From positions 84,651 to 148,650 of the forward strand of contig CAKQPS010000005.1 in assembly GCA_934270475.1 (NCBI GenBank): 64,000 nucleotides of DNA. Reading direction: 5' to 3'. A program made the position numbers and the translations under genes. Positions 8,644 to 19,250 of this stretch are shown here, piece by piece; positions within the stretch are counted from its first letter, which is position 1; each line of letters begins with the position of its first letter. Source of the DNA: an uncultured Alphaproteobacteria bacterium (GTDB lineage Bacteria; Pseudomonadota; Alphaproteobacteria; RF32; CAG-239). The notes beneath the pieces are model-generated. The model saw nothing but the letters and a program-made list of their open reading frames with translations. It made no database searches and had not been told where the DNA came from.

Positions 8644-10779
8644 TTAGCCGAGTTTCCTATCTATTGCAGAGACTGCACGGATAAAGTCTTCATTCTGTTC
8701 AAAATCTTCAATCTTTACAGGAAGTTTGCGGCGCCAATTCGGGTGCTTATCCCTATCCGTTCCAGGGAGATTCTGCAGTACATTTACGCCGAAAATATCT
8801 TCCGGCTGGGCTAAGAATACAGCACAGGCGCTGGAAGATAAATAGCGCTCTGTGGCTTCCATAATGCCGTTCGGATAACCTTCGCCGTATAAGCAATCGC
8901 ATTGCCTTGTGCGATCTGCCGACCATGAATGAGTGTAGTCCAAAGCGTCAAGCAGACAACGGCGTTCTGCTTCCCTGCCCTTATATTGATTCTGCCGCTC
9001 TTCCGCCGTCAGCATTTTCAGGTTATACATAGTTTCTATATCGCCGCCGAACCAGCGCATTTTGAGCGGCGCCATATCATGCGTGCCGATAGAGCAGAAT
9101 GTGTGCGGTGCAAAATCCTGCGGCAGCTTAAACGGTCCGCTGCCATTCCAGCGCTCCGACCACAACACGCTCAGTGAATATACTCCGCGCTCCTGTATTG
9201 CTTCAATAAAACCGTCCGGCACATTGCCGATGCTTTCGCCCACCACCATACATTTCTGCAAGTAGCTTTCCAAAGCTAAAATTCCCAGCATATCGGCAAA
9301 CGGATAGTAAACATATGTGCCTTTTTCAGCATCATCAGGAATAATATACAAACGCTGCAGACTCATCACATGGTCGATACGGATTGCTCCGGCATTTTCC
9401 ATTGCCGCCCGCAGAATTTTGATAAACGGACGATAGGCATTGGCTTTCAGTTTATAGGGATTAAACGCGCCCAAGCACCATTTTTGCCCTGTCGGAAAGA
9501 AAATATCCGGCGGAGCGCCTGCCCCGCAGTCTTTGATAAACAAATCATTTTCGCTCCACAGCTCGGCGCTGTCTTTGCATAATCCAACCGGCAAATCACG
9601 ATACAAACCAATTTTCAAGCCACGCAGCTCAATTTCTTTCTGCACGTCTTCCAGCTGCTTTTCCGCCCAATATTGCAGAAACTTAAAAAAGTCCACGGCT
9701 TTGCGGTTTTCTGCTCTGAATTTTTTAACTTCCGACGACTGCGGATTTTTCAGCTCTTTCGACCAAGCCCGCCACCCGCCGTAAACGGAATGGCAGAGCA
9801 ACGAATAAAGCGCCTGATAAGTCGCCAAGTTTTCTAAATCTTCTTTATTTTTCTTTTCAAATTTTTGATACACCGCCGATTTTTCCAGCTTGGCAAACGT
9901 ATCTTCATAAATCTTTTGCAAAATCTGCATTTTGAAATTATACACGCCGGTATAATCAATGTTTTCCGCCGCGCGCAGCCGTTCTAATTCCGCTTCTTTA
10001 CCGGCTAGATATTCCGGTTTGTAGCCAGTTACTTTTTCCACATCAATATAAATCGGATTCAAAAACAAACGGCTGATAGAAGAATATGGACTGGCGTTTT
10101 CCGGAAAATCGTGAAACAGCACATTCAGCGGATTCAAGCCGATAATATTTGCTCCCTGACGCGCGCACAAATCCACCAAATTTGCTAAATCCGTAAAATC
10201 ACCCACGCCCCAGTTGCGCTTGCTGGTTAAAGAATAAAGCTGAATCGCCATACCCCAAATTTTATGATTCCGCAAATATTCCGGCTCATAGCATTTGTCC
10301 GGCGTCACAGCCAAAATCGTATGTGCTTTGCAGCTGCCGGCAATCAAATCAACCTCATAATAAGCCGGTTCCAACGCACTATCCAGCTTGATTTCCACTT
10401 TTGCAAATTCCTTGCGTCCCAGCATTTTTTCTTCTGTAATTTTGCAAGAATAAAACACCGTTGGTTCTTCGTCTGTTTGCTGATTTTTTATCACCAGCTC
10501 AATGCTTTCGGTTTCGGCTTTTGCCAGCACGGCATCAAACTTCAAATCATTTTGCCGCAGCACATAAATCGGCTCCGTCACATACAGCCAGCGTTCTTTT
10601 TCCAGCTTTGCCAGCAGCTTGTCACTGTCTTCAATTTTATTCAGCTTAAAGCCCAAATAATTTACCATTTTAAGCAAAGTTTCATCGTCTGCAACATACT
10701 CTTTACGATTTTGTGCCGCGTCGGTATAGCTTTTGGCAATACCAAGTTTATCCAACAACAAATTCCAACTGTTCTGCAT
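8644..10779 (-). CDS. malQ: 4-alpha-glucanotransferase (amylomaltase)
   Basis: A GH77 enzyme that transfers stretches of alpha-1,4-glucan between maltodextrins in the cytoplasm. The catalytic motifs are visible: the nucleophile Asp in AIRIDHVMSL, the acid/base Glu in VGESIGNVPD and the stabilising Asp in SIGTHDMAPL. At 711 residues it is the long, bacterial type with an N-terminal accessory region. The ATG directly follows the TAA of glgX (TAAATG) with no gap, so the two are translated together. It would handle the short chains that debranching releases. Confidence 0.93.
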   Translation of the reverse strand: MQNSWNLLLDKLGIAKSYTDAAQNRKEYVADDETLLKMVNYLGFKLNKIEDSDKLLAKLEKERWLYVTEPIYVLRQNDLKFDAVLAKAETESIELVIKNQQTDEEPTVFYSCKITEEKMLGRKEFAKVEIKLDSALEPAYYEVDLIAGSCKAHTILAVTPDKCYEPEYLRNHKIWGMAIQLYSLTSKRNWGVGDFTDLANLVDLCARQGANIIGLNPLNVLFHDFPENASPYSSISRLFLNPIYIDVEKVTGYKPEYLAGKEAELERLRAAENIDYTGVYNFKMQILQKIYEDTFAKLEKSAVYQKFEKKNKEDLENLATYQALYSLLCHSVYGGWRAWSKELKNPQSSEVKKFRAENRKAVDFFKFLQYWAEKQLEDVQKEIELRGLKIGLYRDLPVGLCKDSAELWSENDLFIKDCGAGAPPDIFFPTGQKWCLGAFNPYKLKANAYRPFIKILRAAMENAGAIRIDHVMSLQRLYIIPDDAEKGTYVYYPFADMLGILALESYLQKCMVVGESIGNVPDGFIEAIQERGVYSLSVLWSERWNGSGPFKLPQDFAPHTFCSIGTHDMAPLKMRWFGGDIETMYNLKMLTAEERQNQYKGREAERRCLLDALDYTHSWSADRTRQCDCLYGEGYPNGIMEATERYLSSSACAVFLAQPEDIFGVNVLQNLPGTDRDKHPNWRRKLPVKIEDFEQNEDFIRAVSAIDRKLG

Positions 10780-12867
10780 TTATTTCTCCGGTCTTCTCAA
10801 ATCCAACACCCAAACCGACCACGCAGGTATTTCGATTTTTTCAACTTCTATCGGTGTATCTGCCTTAATTTGTTCGCTGCTGTCCAAAACCAGCGTGATT
10901 TTTGTTTTTGCCAAAAAGTCAGGAAGCGTCCAGTTCATCGGCTTATCATTGGCATTATAAATCACAAAATACGCCTCCGGTTCTCCGTAAATTAAACAAG
11001 ACAGGCTGCGGCGGTCTTCCATATACCAATCCGGATTTTGAAATTCCACGCCGTCTTCTCGATACCACATAATATCTTTAACATCATAGCGGGCGTATTT
11101 TTCTATCAGCTTGCCGCTGAAAAACTTTTTGCGCGCAAACACAGCCATTTTTTGCCGCAGCTGTATCAATCGGCGGACATAGCGAACCAAATCTCTATCC
11201 TGCTGCCGGATAGCGTCCCAAACAATCCAAGTCAAAACATTATCCTGACAATACGGATTATTATTGCCAAACTGGGTGTTGCCGAACTCGTCGCCGGCAA
11301 CCAGCATCGGCGTGCCGAACGACATTAAAAGCGTTGCCAGCATAGCTCTAGTGCGCAAATCACGGTTTTCAATGACCACACGCTTTTCCGTTTCGCCTTC
11401 TGCACCGGAATTCCAGCTCCAGTTGGCGTCGTTGCCGTCGCGGTTGTTTTCGCCGTTCACCATATTGTGCTTTTCGTTATAGCTGACCAAATCATGCAGC
11501 GTAAAACCATCATGCGAGGTTAAAAAATTGACGCTGCTGTCAATATCGCGGTTAGCATAGCCGAATATATCGCTGGAACCGGATAAGCGGCTGGCAAGTT
11601 CCCCAACCTGCTTGCGGTCGCCGCGCCAAAAACGACGCACCACATCGCGGTAACGGTCATTCCACTCATACCACGACGGCGGAAAACCGCCGATACGGTA
11701 GCCATCCATAGTGACGTCCCATGGCTCGGCAATAATTTTAACCTTGCGCAAAATTTCATCTTGACGCGCCGATAGCAAAAAGCCGCTGTCCTGCGTAAAC
11801 TCTCCGCGCACCCGACTCAAACTTGAAGCCAAATCCAAGCGAAAACCATCAACGTGCATTTTTTCCACCCAATAGCGCATTGAATCCATAACCAAAGTCA
11901 ACACATACGGATTCTGCAAATTAAATGATGCGCCGCAGCCAGTGCTGTCAAAATAATAGCGCGGATTTTCCTGCAAAGTATAATAACTCTCATTATCTAT
12001 GCCGCGATAGCACAAAGTCGGTCCCATTTGGTTGCCTTCAATCGTATGATTGTAGACCACGTCCAATATAACTTCTTTACCAGCGGCATGCAGAGTTTTG
12101 ACCATCTGCTTAAATTCATCGAGATTATTTTCCACCATATATTTGGCTTCCGGCGCAAAATATGAAAGTGTTTCATAGCCCCAGTAATTATCAATATACA
12201 TGCCGTGTTTTTCGCCGAAAAAAGCAAATACTGGCAGCAACTCAACCGAAGTAACGCCCAGCCAATTCAAATAGTTGACCACGCTTTTTGACCCCAATCC
12301 CAGGAATTTGCCGCGTTCTGCTGCTTCTACTTTCGGGTGCAGCTTGGTATATCCTCCGACATGCGCTTCATAAATTACGCATTTGCCGTCGGCAATTTTC
12401 GGTGCAGCGTCATCGCCCCAATCAAACGTATCATCGACAACCACCGACTTCGGCACATACGGAGCGCTGTCCAGTGTGCTGAAAGACAAGTCTTTATCTG
12501 CACTGTCGGTGTCATAGCCAAACAAAGCTTTATGCCAAATAATTTCTCCGCTCAGTTTTTTAGCATACGGATCCATTAGCAGTTTGTTTGGATTAAAACG
12601 CTTTCCTTTTGCCGGTTCATACGGTCCATAAACCCGATACCCGTAAAGCTGTCCGGCTTTAACGCCTTCCAAATAGATATGCCAAATATTATTATCGTTT
12701 TCCAAAATTGGAAAACGCTGCAGTTCTTTACAACCGCTTTCATCAAACAAACAAAGCTCAACTTTTTCAGCATTAGCAGAAAACAGCGCAAAATTTACGC
12801 CTTTCTCATCGCATGCAGCCCCTAAAGGATAGGGACTGCCGTTTAAAACTCTTATGTCTTTGTTCAT
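10780..12867 (-). CDS. glgX: Glycogen debranching enzyme (isoamylase type)
   Basis: A GH13 enzyme hydrolysing alpha-1,6 branches of glycogen. It has an N-terminal CBM48-like domain (residues about 10-110) and then the barrel with DVVYNHT, the nucleophile Asp in GFRLDLASSL, Glu in IIAEPWD and Asp in FLTSHDGFTL. Length 695 is normal for GlgX. It lies 19 bases after glgB on the same strand. With glgB and malQ it forms a three-gene unit for glycogen structure and turnover. Confidence 0.93.
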   Translation of the reverse strand: MNKDIRVLNGSPYPLGAACDEKGVNFALFSANAEKVELCLFDESGCKELQRFPILENDNNIWHIYLEGVKAGQLYGYRVYGPYEPAKGKRFNPNKLLMDPYAKKLSGEIIWHKALFGYDTDSADKDLSFSTLDSAPYVPKSVVVDDTFDWGDDAAPKIADGKCVIYEAHVGGYTKLHPKVEAAERGKFLGLGSKSVVNYLNWLGVTSVELLPVFAFFGEKHGMYIDNYWGYETLSYFAPEAKYMVENNLDEFKQMVKTLHAAGKEVILDVVYNHTIEGNQMGPTLCYRGIDNESYYTLQENPRYYFDSTGCGASFNLQNPYVLTLVMDSMRYWVEKMHVDGFRLDLASSLSRVRGEFTQDSGFLLSARQDEILRKVKIIAEPWDVTMDGYRIGGFPPSWYEWNDRYRDVVRRFWRGDRKQVGELASRLSGSSDIFGYANRDIDSSVNFLTSHDGFTLHDLVSYNEKHNMVNGENNRDGNDANWSWNSGAEGETEKRVVIENRDLRTRAMLATLLMSFGTPMLVAGDEFGNTQFGNNNPYCQDNVLTWIVWDAIRQQDRDLVRYVRRLIQLRQKMAVFARKKFFSGKLIEKYARYDVKDIMWYREDGVEFQNPDWYMEDRRSLSCLIYGEPEAYFVIYNANDKPMNWTLPDFLAKTKITLVLDSSEQIKADTPIEVEKIEIPAWSVWVLDLRRPEK

Positions 12868-12886
12868 TTAATTTCCTTATGTTGTT

Positions 12887-15085
12887 TTAGCGGACGGGTT
12901 TCAATACAATGGTAGAAAGCGGAGGCAATACCAATTCAACGGAATATGGTCTGCCGCTGACGCTCAAATTCTGCGCCTGCTGAGGTCCTTCATTGCGCAC
13001 ACCTCCGCCCCAATAATTTTTATCATCGCTGTTAAAAATCTCTTGATAAGAACAAGCTTCACTAACTCCAATCCGATAATTATGGCGTACAACAGGAGTA
13101 AAGTTGCAGACCACCACCAAATAATCGTCCGGATTATGTCCCTTACGGATATAAGATATTACGCTGTCATCGCAATTTGAATGGTCTATCCATTCAAAAC
13201 CGCGGGAATCAAAATCTTCTTCATACAGCGCCTCATTGCCTTTATACATCAAATTCAAATCGCGCACGCAGTTTTGCATACCTTTATACATTGGGTAATC
13301 CAGCAAGAACCAGCGCAGACTTTCTTCGCTGTTCCATTCCCAATCTTGTGCAAATTCATTTCCCATAAACAAAAGCTTTTTGCCTGGATGCGTCCACATA
13401 AAGCCGTAATAAGCTCTCAAGTTAGCAAACTTCTGCCACTCGTCCCCTGGCATTTTTTCCAGCATAGAGCCTTTGCCGTGTACAACTTCATCATGCGAAA
13501 TCGGCAGAATAAAGTTTTCATTAAAAGCATACAGCAAACCAAAAGTCAGCAAGCCGTGATGATATTTGCGGTGCACCGGCTCATGGCTGATATAGCGCAA
13601 GGTGTCGTTCATCCAGCCCATGTTCCATTTGTAGCCAAAGCCTAAGCCGCCGGCGGAAACCGGACGCGAAACCATCGGCCATGCCGTTGATTCTTCGGCG
13701 CAGGTAATAGTGCCCTTGGTTTGAGTATAAACCATCTCGTTCATCTTGCGGATAAAGGCGATTGCTTCCAAATTTTCATTGCCGCCGTAAACATTCGGCA
13801 CCCACTCGCCTTGTTTGCGCGAATAGTCCAAATAAAGCATAGACGCCACCGCATCAACGCGAAGACCATCGATATGAAATTCTTTCAGCCAATACAAAGC
13901 GCTGGCGCACAGCAAATTGCAAACTTCAGTGCGTCCGTAATTATAAATTTTGGTTCCCCAATCTTTATGTTCGCCTTTGCGCGGATCGGAATGTTCATAT
14001 AAGCAAGTACCGTCAAATTCTACCAAACCATGCGCATCTTTCGGGAAATGCGCAGGAACCCAGTCCATAATCACGCTAATGCCGGCTTGGTGGAATTTAT
14101 CAATCATATAGCGGAAATCGTCCGGCGTGCCAAAGCGGGAAGTCGGAGCGAACAAACCGGTGATTTGATAACCCCAAGAGGCGTCAAGCGGGTGTTCGCA
14201 CAGCGGCAAAAATTCCACATGCGTAAAGCCCATATTGCTGACATACGGAACCAGTCTTTCGGCAAATTCGCGATAGGTCAAAAATTCACTGCCGTTATCG
14301 CCTTTGCGGCGCCAAGAACCTAAATGCACCTCATAAATCGACATCGGGCGGTCATAGGTATTGCTGTTTTCGCGGTGTTTCATCCACTCGCCGTCATTCC
14401 ATTGATAGTGGTTGATGTCATACACAATAGAAGCCGTATTCGGGCGCACTTCAGCAAATGTCGCCATCGGGTCTGATTTTGTTAAAATTCTGTTATCTTG
14501 AGTTTTAATTTCAAACTTATAATATTCGCCTTCTACCAGCCCTGGAATAAATATATCCCACACGCCGCAGTTAATATGCTTGCGCATCACGTCAATGCGT
14601 CCGTCCCAGTTATTGAAACTGCCGATAACCGACACGCGTTTAGCATTAGGCGCCCACACGGCAAAAGCCACGCCTTTTACACCGTCGATTTCCAATAGAT
14701 GTGCGCCCAGTTTTTTATAAATATCGCGGTGATTTCCCTGAGCAAACAAATATTCATCTATATCGCCGATTGTCGCCGGAAAACGATAGGTGTCTTCCGC
14801 CTCATAAACATGTCCTTTATCATTGGTAATTCTAAAATGGTAAACAAAGTCTTCCGTTCTATCAAAGTTTATCTGAAAAAATCCTCTCTCGTCTATTTTT
14901 TCCATTTTGCCTAAGGATTCGCCTTTTTCATCAATCACTTCAATAGACGAAGCAAACGGTTGATAGGCGCGGATAAAGACCTTTTTTGTGCCTTTGTTGC
15001 GATGAATTCCGAGAACCGCAAAAACATTGCCGTGATCGCCTTCAACAATTGCTGTAATTTCTTCCTTTGATAACATATTATCCAT
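12887..15085 (-). CDS. glgB: 1,4-alpha-glucan branching enzyme
   Basis: Makes alpha-1,6 branches in glycogen. Two N-terminal beta domains (residues about 1-220) are followed by the GH13 barrel: HVEFLPLCEHP, nucleophile Asp in GLRVDAVASMLYLDY, Glu in CAEESTAWP and Asp in LPISHDEVVHGKGSM. Length 732 is standard. It is the first gene of the minus-strand unit glgB-glgX-malQ. The usual partners glgC, glgA and glgP are not in the window. Confidence 0.95.
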   Translation of the reverse strand: MDNMLSKEEITAIVEGDHGNVFAVLGIHRNKGTKKVFIRAYQPFASSIEVIDEKGESLGKMEKIDERGFFQINFDRTEDFVYHFRITNDKGHVYEAEDTYRFPATIGDIDEYLFAQGNHRDIYKKLGAHLLEIDGVKGVAFAVWAPNAKRVSVIGSFNNWDGRIDVMRKHINCGVWDIFIPGLVEGEYYKFEIKTQDNRILTKSDPMATFAEVRPNTASIVYDINHYQWNDGEWMKHRENSNTYDRPMSIYEVHLGSWRRKGDNGSEFLTYREFAERLVPYVSNMGFTHVEFLPLCEHPLDASWGYQITGLFAPTSRFGTPDDFRYMIDKFHQAGISVIMDWVPAHFPKDAHGLVEFDGTCLYEHSDPRKGEHKDWGTKIYNYGRTEVCNLLCASALYWLKEFHIDGLRVDAVASMLYLDYSRKQGEWVPNVYGGNENLEAIAFIRKMNEMVYTQTKGTITCAEESTAWPMVSRPVSAGGLGFGYKWNMGWMNDTLRYISHEPVHRKYHHGLLTFGLLYAFNENFILPISHDEVVHGKGSMLEKMPGDEWQKFANLRAYYGFMWTHPGKKLLFMGNEFAQDWEWNSEESLRWFLLDYPMYKGMQNCVRDLNLMYKGNEALYEEDFDSRGFEWIDHSNCDDSVISYIRKGHNPDDYLVVVCNFTPVVRHNYRIGVSEACSYQEIFNSDDKNYWGGGVRNEGPQQAQNLSVSGRPYSVELVLPPLSTIVLKPVR

Positions 15086-15240
15086 AATAAACTCCCATAA
15101 CAGAACAGCAAAATAATATTAGTTTGCCTGTATTAAAACTTTCATCTTATATCTATATAAACTAATCAATTTAAATGCAAGAAAATATGCTAAAATTCGG
15201 GATAATTTTTTTTAGTGTTGATTTTCTGTTTTTTAAAGTA

Positions 15241-15268
15241 TTGACGCTAGAAAAAAAGCGTTTATACT
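15241..15268 (+). promoter_or_regulatory. Sigma-70 type promoter for the DUF2934-like gene
   Basis: TTGACG (15241-15246), 16 bases, TATACT (15263-15268), about 35 bases before the start codon. The 16-base spacer matches those before rpmG and rpsF in this window. Confidence 0.65.
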
Positions 15269-15302
15269 CAACATTGTTATAAACAATTATTGGAGATATA
15301 AA

Positions 15303-15542
15303 ATGACTAAAAATTATAATGAAAATTATATACGCGAAGCTGCTTATTATAACTGGCAGAACGCAGGTTGCCCAAATGGTAAAGATGAATATTTTTGGAC
15401 AATGGCTATCAACCAGCTTTATGGCAACAACTCTTGCTCAAACTCAAGCTCTGCTTGCTCTAACAAAAAATCTGCAACAAAATCATCTGCTAAATCTAGC
15501 ACTGCTAAATCTAGCACCAGCAGAAAAACATCTAAGAAATAA
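15303..15542 (+). CDS. Small DUF2934-like protein with a Lys/Ser-rich tail
   Basis: A 79-residue protein. Residues about 9-40 (IREAAYYNWQ, then CPNGKDEYFW) fit the DUF2934 pattern, where an R-A-Y-x-x-W stretch is followed by G-x-P-x-G-x-x-x-x-x-W. The remaining half is a low-complexity tail of Ser, Lys, Ala and Thr that could bind nucleic acid. The GGAG site seven bases before the ATG, a good promoter and a strong terminator make it a real single-gene unit. Its function is unknown. Confidence 0.75.
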   Translation: MTKNYNENYIREAAYYNWQNAGCPNGKDEYFWTMAINQLYGNNSCSNSSSACSNKKSATKSSAKSSTAKSSTSRKTSKK

Positions 15543-15560
15543 GTTGCTTTTATTTCTGCA

Positions 15561-15595
15561 AAAAAATACCTGTCTGAAAAGCAGGTATTTTTTGT
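15561..15595 (+). terminator. Rho-independent terminator
   Basis: AAATACCTG and CAGGTATTT arms around a nine-base loop, flanked by A- and T-runs, just after the DUF2934-like gene. Confidence 0.85.
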
Positions 15596-15717
15596 TTTTA
15601 AAGCGATAATTTTCAGCAATTATTTTATGCGCTGATTCTAAATATTTTCACGCCAGCTTTCATCATTTTTTGCTCTTTTAACCCTGCTTTAAAAAGGGTT
15701 ATCCACAATAATTTGCT

Positions 15718-18700
15718 TTATAAAATATTCTGTCTTTTCTCTGCCATTTTTTGTGCGCGCAGATAGTCAAATTTTCCGCTTCCCAGCAGTGGCGGTTCTG
15801 CCACATACAGCACTTCTTTCGGACACCATAGTTCACTAATGCCTTGAGCTTTAAAAAAGTGTTGAATTTCCGGCAGTTTTGTTTCTGTATCCGCCGTCAC
15901 CAAAACTAATTTTTCGCCTTTTTTATCATCAGCCACCGCCAATGCGCCAAACACAGCATTCGGATACAGTTTTTCTACCGCCTGCTCAACCGCCGTCAGC
16001 GACACCATTTCACCGCCTATTTTGGCAAAACGCTTAACTCTTCCGCAAACCGTAACAAAACCATCATCGTCTATTTTTACAATATCGCCGGTATCATACC
16101 AATTTTCCGCTTTTTGCAGCACATCAGGCTTATCGGCTTTCATATATCCCAGCATCACATTATCCGCTTGCAGCAGCAATTTTCCGCCGTCATCGACACC
16201 AGATACTTTTTGCAGTTTATATTTAATTTCCGGCAAGATTCGCCCTACTGTGTTCTCTTTGAAATACATCGGCGTATTCACGGAAATAACCGGAGACAAT
16301 TCTGTTGTGCCGTAGCCCTCAAAAATACGCACCCCAAACTTTTTCATCCACAGTTCCGCCGTGCGCGTTTTCAGCTTTTCACCGCCGGCAACCGCAAAGC
16401 GTATCGGGAAAAAGTCATAGGAGCTTGCCATGCGTCCGTAACCATATAAAAACGCGTCTGTTCCAATAATAGCCGTTGCCTGCAAATCATAAGCCAGTTC
16501 AGGTATAATGCGATAGTGCAAAGGCGACGGATACAAGCACACTTTTACGCCGTGCAAAAGCGGTAGAACCGTCCCCACAGTCAGCCCAAACGAATGAAAC
16601 ATCGGCAATGCATTCAAAAACACGTCTTTAGAACAAAACGGCACCGCCAAACGCAGCTGCTGCACATTTGCCAATATATTGCGGTGCGACAGCAAAACCG
16701 CCTTAGGCAAGCCTTCTGAACCGGAGGTAAACAAGATAGCCGCCGGTTTATCCGCATTTATTTTCACAGTTTCGCGGCGCAGATATTTTTTAATGCCTTT
16801 AAGTTTGGTCGTCCAAGCAATTTGCTTTGCAAAATCTTCCAAATAAATAATTTCCGCACCCGCATTTTTTACGCTTTCCGCCAAACGCTCCAGCTTGCCG
16901 GCTTCAATAAATTTGCGGGAGCTGATAACCTTGCGCAGTTTTGTGGTTTTTAAGCAGGATTCGAATTGAGCCGTTCCCAGCGAAAAATTCAGCATAACCG
17001 GAATTTTTGCCGCATATTGCAAAGCAAAAAAACTCACAGCGTTTGCCAAACTGTTAGGCAGCAAAACTCCGACTTTTTCTTCATCAAAAAACAGTTTTTT
17101 ATACGCCGCGCCCAGCACATAGCTTTTTAACACAAACTGCCCGTAATTCAGTGTTTTTTTCTGCATATCCAAGGCTATTTTATGTTTTGAACCAAACAAG
17201 TTTTCAGCGTGCAGCAACGCATTGAATAAAGGCACATTTTTATCGGTTGTCCGATACATCATCGCCGCCATCAAATCATATAATTTGAGCGATGCGGCGT
17301 GTCTTTTTTCACGCATAGACAAGCTCTCTGCAACCTTCAAATCGCAAGCAGGCAGCACAAACATTTTTATTTTTGGAAACACTTGGGTTTTGACAATATT
17401 TCCAATATACGAAAACTTTGAATACTGTGCTCCGTCAATGCGCAGCGGCACAACTTTAGCACCGGTTTTAGAGGCGATAACTCCAGCGCCTTCATACACT
17501 TTCATCAATGAGCCGGTAACACTGATTCGCCCCTCCGGAAAAATCATCACGGTTTTATTTTTATTGACCTCATCAATCAACGTGCGGATTGCTAACGGAT
17601 TTACCGGATTCAGAGGGCAAAAATCAACCAGTCCGCTAAACAGCTTCACATACCATTTTGCGCCCCAGTCACTGTCTATGGCAAAGGTAATTTTCCGCGG
17701 TAAAAATGCGGCTATCAGCACCCCGTCCAGCAGCGAAACATGATTAGCAATAATCAGCACTTTACTTCCGGCTTTTTGCAAATTCTGCACGCCGGAAACT
17801 TCCACTCTAAAAAAGATTTTCAGCAGCGAGCGGAATATTGACCGCACCAAAGCATCGGGCAGCAGCATACAAATATAAACCGCCACGCCGGCGCTGATAA
17901 TCGCCACAAACAAAAACAGCGTTGTAATTTTAAACCCGAGCGCCGTCAACACCACCGCCAGCAATGAAATGCCAACCATTCCCAGCGAATTTATAATATT
18001 GTTTCCGGCAATCACCGATGCCGTGCTTTTCTTCGGCGCCTTTTTCTGCATCAGGGCGTTAAGCGGCACCACATACATACCGCCGCAAAAAGCAAAAGCA
18101 AACAAAAACAAGCTCAGCAAAATTCCGCGCGGCAAGCTCAAAAATTGAATCAGACTCAAAGTATTATTCGGCGTTGCAAAACCACAAGAAAGCCAATAAA
18201 CCGCAAATGAGCACAAACTCAGCCCCACGGCGCTTATCGGCACATACACCACGCTGACTTCGCCTTTAAGCAATTTATTGCAAAAAATTGAACCGGCGCC
18301 AACACCCACCGAAAACAGCACCAAAAACATTGTGACTACTGTTTTTTCGGTGTTAAAAACCTTGCTGCAAAGCGGGAAAAGTTCAGTCAGGAAAAACACG
18401 CCCAAAACCCAAAACCATGTAGCGCCGATAATAGTGCGAAACACAATGGTATGCGAACGGATAAGGCTGATATTTTCTTTTATCTGCCGGCTTAAATTAA
18501 AGCTTATTTTCAAGTCAGACTGTACTCCCGCAGTTTCAGGAATTTTATAGGCGGAAAAAACTCCGGCGGCGGCGCATAAAATCAGCAAAAACACGCTGGC
18601 ATAAATTGGCAGCATTGTTCCCAATATTGACCCCAAAATAATGGAAATATAAGTACTTGCCTCCACATAGGCATTGCCGGCGACCAGCTCGTTAGATTTC

Positions 18701-19101
18701 AGCAGCTGCGGTAATAAAGCATATTTTATAGGTCCGAAAAATGTAGATTGCAGCCCCATAAGAAACAGCATAAAAATAAGCAAATTCGGTGCATCAAACA
18801 TAAATATAACCGCCGCGGTGCTCATCAAAACCAGTTCAACAATTTTCAAAACCCGTGTCAGTTTGGAACGGCTGTATTTATCTGCCAGCAAACCGGCAAA
18901 CGCCGAAAACAGAAAATACGGCAAAATAAAAATACCGGCTGCCAAATTAGCGTAAATATTAACTGTTTGAGCATCAGCCAGCAGCTTATACGCTATAAAA
19001 ACCATCAAAGTGTTTTTGAAAAGATTGTCGTTAAAAGCCCCTAGAAACTGGGTAGCCAAAAGCGGGAAAAATCTTTTTTTCCGCCAAATTTCATTTGCCA
19101 T
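15718..19101 (-). CDS. Fused lysophospholipid transporter, acyltransferase and acyl-ACP synthetase (LplT-Aas type)
   Basis: One 1,127-residue protein combines three steps of phospholipid repair. Residues 1 to about 415 form an MFS transporter like LplT, which flips lysophospholipid inward. Residues about 430-610 are a PlsC acyltransferase with NHVSLLD (His454, Asp459) and FPEGR (521-525). Residues about 640-1127 are an AMP-binding acyl-ACP synthetase with the P-loop-like TSGSEGLPKA, YGTTE and YDTGD. In Escherichia coli lplT and aas are separate adjacent genes. The divergent neighbour is phosphatidylserine decarboxylase, which makes the phosphatidylethanolamine that this protein would regenerate. 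Confidence 0.92.
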   Translation of the reverse strand: MANEIWRKKRFFPLLATQFLGAFNDNLFKNTLMVFIAYKLLADAQTVNIYANLAAGIFILPYFLFSAFAGLLADKYSRSKLTRVLKIVELVLMSTAAVIFMFDAPNLLIFMLFLMGLQSTFFGPIKYALLPQLLKSNELVAGNAYVEASTYISIILGSILGTMLPIYASVFLLILCAAAGVFSAYKIPETAGVQSDLKISFNLSRQIKENISLIRSHTIVFRTIIGATWFWVLGVFFLTELFPLCSKVFNTEKTVVTMFLVLFSVGVGAGSIFCNKLLKGEVSVVYVPISAVGLSLCSFAVYWLSCGFATPNNTLSLIQFLSLPRGILLSLFLFAFAFCGGMYVVPLNALMQKKAPKKSTASVIAGNNIINSLGMVGISLLAVVLTALGFKITTLFLFVAIISAGVAVYICMLLPDALVRSIFRSLLKIFFRVEVSGVQNLQKAGSKVLIIANHVSLLDGVLIAAFLPRKITFAIDSDWGAKWYVKLFSGLVDFCPLNPVNPLAIRTLIDEVNKNKTVMIFPEGRISVTGSLMKVYEGAGVIASKTGAKVVPLRIDGAQYSKFSYIGNIVKTQVFPKIKMFVLPACDLKVAESLSMREKRHAASLKLYDLMAAMMYRTTDKNVPLFNALLHAENLFGSKHKIALDMQKKTLNYGQFVLKSYVLGAAYKKLFFDEEKVGVLLPNSLANAVSFFALQYAAKIPVMLNFSLGTAQFESCLKTTKLRKVISSRKFIEAGKLERLAESVKNAGAEIIYLEDFAKQIAWTTKLKGIKKYLRRETVKINADKPAAILFTSGSEGLPKAVLLSHRNILANVQQLRLAVPFCSKDVFLNALPMFHSFGLTVGTVLPLLHGVKVCLYPSPLHYRIIPELAYDLQATAIIGTDAFLYGYGRMASSYDFFPIRFAVAGGEKLKTRTAELWMKKFGVRIFEGYGTTELSPVISVNTPMYFKENTVGRILPEIKYKLQKVSGVDDGGKLLLQADNVMLGYMKADKPDVLQKAENWYDTGDIVKIDDDGFVTVCGRVKRFAKIGGEMVSLTAVEQAVEKLYPNAVFGALAVADDKKGEKLVLVTADTETKLPEIQHFFKAQGISELWCPKEVLYVAEPPLLGSGKFDYLRAQKMAEKRQNIL

Positions 19102-19192
19102 TGCGTCCGCCTTTTGTTTAATTTAAATATACATTTTCAAAACTACTCCAAAGATTTAAAAAAAATATTAAAAAAGGCGTTCCACATAATAA

Positions 19193-19221
19193 TTGACAAG
19201 CCCCTTAAAAGACGCTACCTT
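19193..19221 (+). promoter_or_regulatory. Promoter for psd
   Basis: TTGACA (19193-19198), 17 bases, TACCTT (19216-19221), about 30 bases before the psd start. Confidence 0.6.
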
Positions 19222-19250
19222 TTTAATCAAAACAAAAACAGGAGAACACC

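Noticed and set aside
10264..10995. Open frame of 243 codons on the plus strand across malQ and glgX.
   Set aside because: It is a shadow of two well-conserved enzymes, His/Phe/Gln-rich, with no motif and no start signal.
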